From: Campylobacterales bacterium
GTDB lineage: Bacteria > Campylobacterota > Campylobacteria > Campylobacterales > Hydrogenimonadaceae
Assembly: GCA_026986055.1 (NCBI GenBank)
Contig: JALSPH010000173.1
Location: 1-10,129 of the forward strand
Reading direction: 5' to 3'
DNA length: 10,129 bases
The notes below the pieces were generated by a model. That model was given only the letters and a program-made list of their open reading frames with translations, had not been told where the DNA came from and made no database searches. The position numbers and the translations under genes are program-made. Shown here one piece after another: positions 7,654-10,129 of this stretch; positions within the stretch are counted from its first letter, which is position 1, and each line of letters begins with the position of its first letter.

Positions 7654-7666
7654 TTTAGATGAGTAG

Positions 7667-8572
7667 TTATCTGTAGAAGTTACCGTTGTTCAGAGCTTCA
7701 AAAAAATCGGCTATCTTGTCTGCAACTTGAATATATCTATCTCGTTCGAGAACTTCCTCTGCATATTGTGTATTTTCGTGTAGAGCCCTCTCTATGGTTT
7801 CTCTTTCGAAGTTTTCAAGTACCGGTACACCATATTTTGCCAACTTTTCGCCCAAAACAAGAGGTGTCGACTCTTTTCCTATATACACCGGCTTCGAGCC
7901 TGCGGCAAGCGCCTCGAGAGCGCTTTGAGGTGATGATGTCAAAAAGCGCTTCGCGCCTTTTAATACCTCATCGTATCTCTCGCTCTCGTAGATCTTTTCA
8001 AATCCCTTTTCAAGCTCGTCTCCATACTGCATAAAGAAGTAGTACCCCTCAAGAAGCGCCATATCAAGACCGTCGAAAGCTTGAAGGTGGCTTGCAAGAG
8101 CACACTCGTAATCATCGTCACCCCAAAAGTAGACATTTCCCAGGGTATGATCACTCTCATCGAAGTACCTTGGAGCGACTATATCGCACTTTACGACACC
8201 CTCCTCTTCGCTGATGGAGGAGAACAGAAGCTCCCTTCCATCCAAAGCTTTTGCACCGGGCCTGTCGCTGAAGCGGACGATCTTTCCGTAGTAGTCGACC
8301 ATATCCGAAACGAGAGAGCGGCTGACGTCGTCGGTATCTAGAACGACTCTATCGGCCGGAGTGGCTATATTGGCGATATTTCTTACAAGATCGACGCTTA
8401 CGTATCTTTTTATGCCGAACTCCTCTTTTGCGTACTCTCCGGCACGAAAGTCGTTTGTAAGCATCACCGCATCCAAGCCCCTATCCTGAAGCTCCTTTAC
8501 CACCGGTGCGCTTCTTCTGAGCCTGTCGAGCCCCACTCTATGTCCAGTGTCTATGTAGTAGTACAGTTTCAA
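7667..8572 (-). CDS. PseG/SpsG-like sugar-nucleotide hydrolase or glycosyltransferase-like protein (GT-B fold)
   Basis: This 301-residue protein resembles PseG, the UDP-sugar hydrolase of pseudaminic acid synthesis, and related GT-B proteins. Visible support: [13 protein letters not shown] at residues 8-20 matches the N-terminal Gly-His nucleotide-sugar motif of PseG, with His11 in the place of the catalytic His. [22 protein letters not shown] at 211-232 (shown by its pattern SALEAL..G..PV) matches the C-terminal nucleotide-binding loop. The length is normal to slightly short. The start is TTG at 8572; AGGGAG lies 5 bases upstream, and the next Met is at residue 37, beyond the key motif. The TTG overlaps the mnmG stop as TTGA, implying coupling. 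No other pseudaminic acid genes are in view, and several motif positions differ from true PseG, so the substrate is unknown and a different sugar-related role is possible. Confidence 0.8.
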   Translation of the reverse strand: MKLYYYIDTGHRVGLDRLRRSAPVVKELQDRGLDAVMLTNDFRAGEYAKEEFGIKRYVSVDLVRNIANIATPADRVVLDTDDVSRSLVSDMVDYYGKIVRFSDRPGAKALDGRELLFSSISEEEGVVKCDIVAPRYFDESDHTLGNVYFWGDDDYECALASHLQAFDGLDMALLEGYYFFMQYGDELEKGFEKIYESERYDEVLKGAKRFLTSSPQSALEALAAGSKPVYIGKESTPLVLGEKLAKYGVPVLENFERETIERALHENTQYAEEVLERDRYIQVADKIADFFEALNNGNFYR

Positions 8573-10129
8573 TCTCTCTCCCTGTTTTTGAGCTTTCCCT
8601 TTTCAGCCATCTTGATATATACGTGCAGTATCTCCAGTGCGGCAGGCGTCATACCGCTTATCTGGCTGGCAGCCTGCAGCGTGGGTGGCTTGAAAAGCTC
8701 GAGCTTCTCCTTTATTTCGTTGCTAAGGCCCGAAACATTCGCAAAGCTCATCCCCTCCGGAATTTTAACTTCGAGCATCTCGTGCATCTTCTCTATCTGC
8801 TCTCTTTGGCGCTCTATATATTTGTCGTATTTGGCGTTTATCAGAAGCTGCTCCTTCGCTTCGTCGCTGAAACTTGCAGTTTCGGGAATAAGCTTTTCAA
8901 GCTGCTCTTTTCCAAACTCCCCTCGTCCGACTATCAGCTTCAGAGGCGTTTTGTCGGAGATCTTCTGCACTCCAAGAGACTCCAAAAGCTTCAAAGACTC
9001 TTTGCTGGGAGTCAAGAACCTGCTCTCCATAAGTTCCATACCTTTTGCTATCTGCTCCTTTTTCCTGAGCATCTTCGCATAGGTCGACTCGTCTATAAGC
9101 CCGAAAGAGTGGCCGTAGCCCATGAGCCTCAAATCGGCGTTGTCTTCTCTTAGCATCAGCCGAAACTCGGCACGGCTCGTGAACATCCTGTAGGGCTCTT
9201 TCGTACCCTTGGTGACAAGGTCGTCTATAAGCACTCCTATATAGGCTTCATCTCTTCTTAGCACGAAAGGCTCTTTCTCCTTAATGGCCAAAGCGGCGTT
9301 TATACCTGCCATCAAACCCTGTGCCGCCGCCTCTTCGTAACCTGTCGTTCCGTTTATCTGGCCCGCAAGGTAGAGCCCTTCGAGTTTTTTTGTCTCAAGC
9401 GTATGTTTCAGTTCGGTAGGGTCCACATAGTCATACTCTATAGCGTAGCCGTAGCGGACGATCTTCGCACTCTCCATCCCTTTGACCGAGCGGATCATCT
9501 CATGCTGAATGTCTACCGGCAAAGATGTGCTCATCCCGTTTATATAGTACTCCGTAGCCTCCAGCGTCTGAGGCTCTATAAAAAGGTGATGGCGCTCTTT
9601 GTCCCTGAATCGGTTTATCTTATCTTCTATACTTGGGCAGTAGCGCGGCCCGACCCCTTCAATCTGCCCCGAAAAAAGCGGCGCTCGATGAAAGCTGCCC
9701 TCTATCAGTTCATGGGTTCTTTCGTTCGTGTAGGCTATGAAGCATGGAAGCTGTTTTGGGTTGAAAGAGGCTCTGTCGGTACGGAAGCTGAAGGGTTTTG
9801 GAGGCTCGTCGCCGGGTTGAGGCTCCATCTTCGAAAAATCTATGGTGCTTCCCTCTATTCTCGGGCATGTGCCGGTTTTAAGCCTCCCGATATTTAGTCC
9901 AAGCTCTTTTAAGTGGTTAGCCAACTCGGTAGAGGCGAACTCTCCGGCGCGGCCTGCCTCCATTTTGTTCTCTCCTATATGGATTACCCCGTTTAAGAAA
10001 GTTCCCGTCGTAAGTATCACCTTTTTTGCAAAAAAACTCTCTCCAAGCTCCGTTTTTACGCCTGCGACTCTGCCATCTTCAAGCAGAAGCCTTGTGACCA
10101 TCCCTTGCAAAATATCGAGATTTTCTGTC
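8569..10129 (-). CDS. mnmG: tRNA uridine-5-carboxymethylaminomethyl modification enzyme MnmG (GidA), 5' end off the window
   Basis: With its partner MnmE, MnmG installs the (carboxymethyl)aminomethyl group on the wobble uridine (U34) of certain tRNAs, using FAD, NADH and a folate one-carbon donor, in the cytoplasm. About 519 residues are visible (in-frame from 10128). The family is usually near 620-630 residues, so roughly 100 N-terminal residues, including the Rossmann GxGxxG FAD loop, lie beyond the right edge. Diagnostic motifs in order: [44 protein letters not shown] (with the conserved Cys), [50 protein letters not shown] with REDNADLRL, and the C-terminal [12 protein letters not shown] and [12 protein letters not shown] that belong to the MnmE-binding end. 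The reading frame is intact with no missing motif in the visible part. A TTG at 10110 begins an open stretch but is internal to the protein and not a start. Confidence 0.97.
   Translation of the reverse strand, partial: TENLDILQGMVTRLLLEDGRVAGVKTELGESFFAKKVILTTGTFLNGVIHIGENKMEAGRAGEFASTELANHLKELGLNIGRLKTGTCPRIEGSTIDFSKMEPQPGDEPPKPFSFRTDRASFNPKQLPCFIAYTNERTHELIEGSFHRAPLFSGQIEGVGPRYCPSIEDKINRFRDKERHHLFIEPQTLEATEYYINGMSTSLPVDIQHEMIRSVKGMESAKIVRYGYAIEYDYVDPTELKHTLETKKLEGLYLAGQINGTTGYEEAAAQGLMAGINAALAIKEKEPFVLRRDEAYIGVLIDDLVTKGTKEPYRMFTSRAEFRLMLREDNADLRLMGYGHSFGLIDESTYAKMLRKKEQIAKGMELMESRFLTPSKESLKLLESLGVQKISDKTPLKLIVGRGEFGKEQLEKLIPETASFSDEAKEQLLINAKYDKYIERQREQIEKMHEMLEVKIPEGMSFANVSGLSNEIKEKLELFKPPTLQAASQISGMTPAALEILHVYIKMAEKGKLKNRERD
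8578..8583 (-). promoter_or_regulatory. Strong ribosome binding site for the TTG-started PseG-like gene
   Basis: AGGGAG is followed by AGAGA and TTG. It lies inside the last codons of mnmG and is what makes the non-ATG start credible. Confidence 0.6.

Larger units (their letters stand above)
7373..7666. other. AT-rich intergenic spacer between the PseG-like gene and the coiled-coil/RHS unit
   Basis: About 294 bases hold no supportable gene on either strand and no tRNA or other RNA gene that I can see. The part from 7373 to about 7580 is extremely AT-rich and carries the palindrome, the inverted repeat and the -10 candidate. The part nearest the PseG-like gene (7597-7660) is less AT-rich and holds the hairpin with T-run. 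No insertion-sequence ends or attachment-site repeats are recognisable. Confidence 0.6.

Noticed and set aside
7373-7666. CRISPR array, tRNA or insertion-sequence end in the spacer
   Set aside because: No regular repeats, cloverleaf or terminal inverted repeats with target duplication could be seen.
7644-7676. CTACAG...CTGTAG inverted repeat across the PseG-like stop codon
   Set aside because: Six-base arms with a loop over 20 bases and no T-run in the right place; the shorter hairpin at 7639-7653 is a better terminator candidate.
8540-9153. Two overlapping plus-strand open frames of 180 and 176 codons
   Set aside because: Both are antisense to the conserved mnmG frame and have low-complexity Ser/Phe/Leu composition.

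Overview
All supported genes in this window lie on the minus strand, so the text runs right to left. The organism looks like a member of the Campylobacterota (Epsilonproteobacteria). MnmG is followed directly by a PseG/SpsG-like sugar-nucleotide protein, and the intergenic DNA is very AT-rich. The only promoter-like element is a TATAAT box without a recognisable -35. The phylum call is inference from gene style and context, with moderate confidence.

Right part (7667-10129): the housekeeping end of an operon. The 3' portion of mnmG, a tRNA wobble-uridine modification enzyme, runs off the right edge. It overlaps by 4 bases (TTGA) a PseG-like gene that starts with TTG and has a strong Shine-Dalgarno. 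A weak hairpin plus T-run follows.

Middle (7373-7666): a strongly AT-rich spacer with no gene. It holds a perfect 18-base palindrome and a 9+9 inverted repeat that contains the best -10 box for the genes to the left.

Left part (1-7357): a compact three-gene unit. First is a 166-residue membrane-anchored coiled-coil protein. Its stop codon lies inside the start of a giant Sec-exported SpvB/TcdB/RHS protein (2188 residues from the preferred ATG). The stop codon of that protein is 2 bases from the ATG of a multi-span membrane protein that runs off the left edge. The large protein has, in order, a signal peptide, an SpvB-type N-terminal domain, seven FG-GAP/VCBS-type Asp-rich loops, a TcdB-middle-like section, RHS/YD repeats, an RHS core, a hydrophobic Gly/Ala-rich region and an unrecognised tail of about 100 residues. 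This is the layout of a fused TcB-TcC-like cocoon with a variable C-terminal effector, so the downstream membrane protein is a natural immunity candidate. Toxicity and immunity are inferred from architecture and gene order only.

The most unusual element is an insertion of about 190 residues within the RHS repeats. It is predicted to be a long alpha-helical hairpin with alanine at almost every seventh position and a tip rich in Trp and Tyr.
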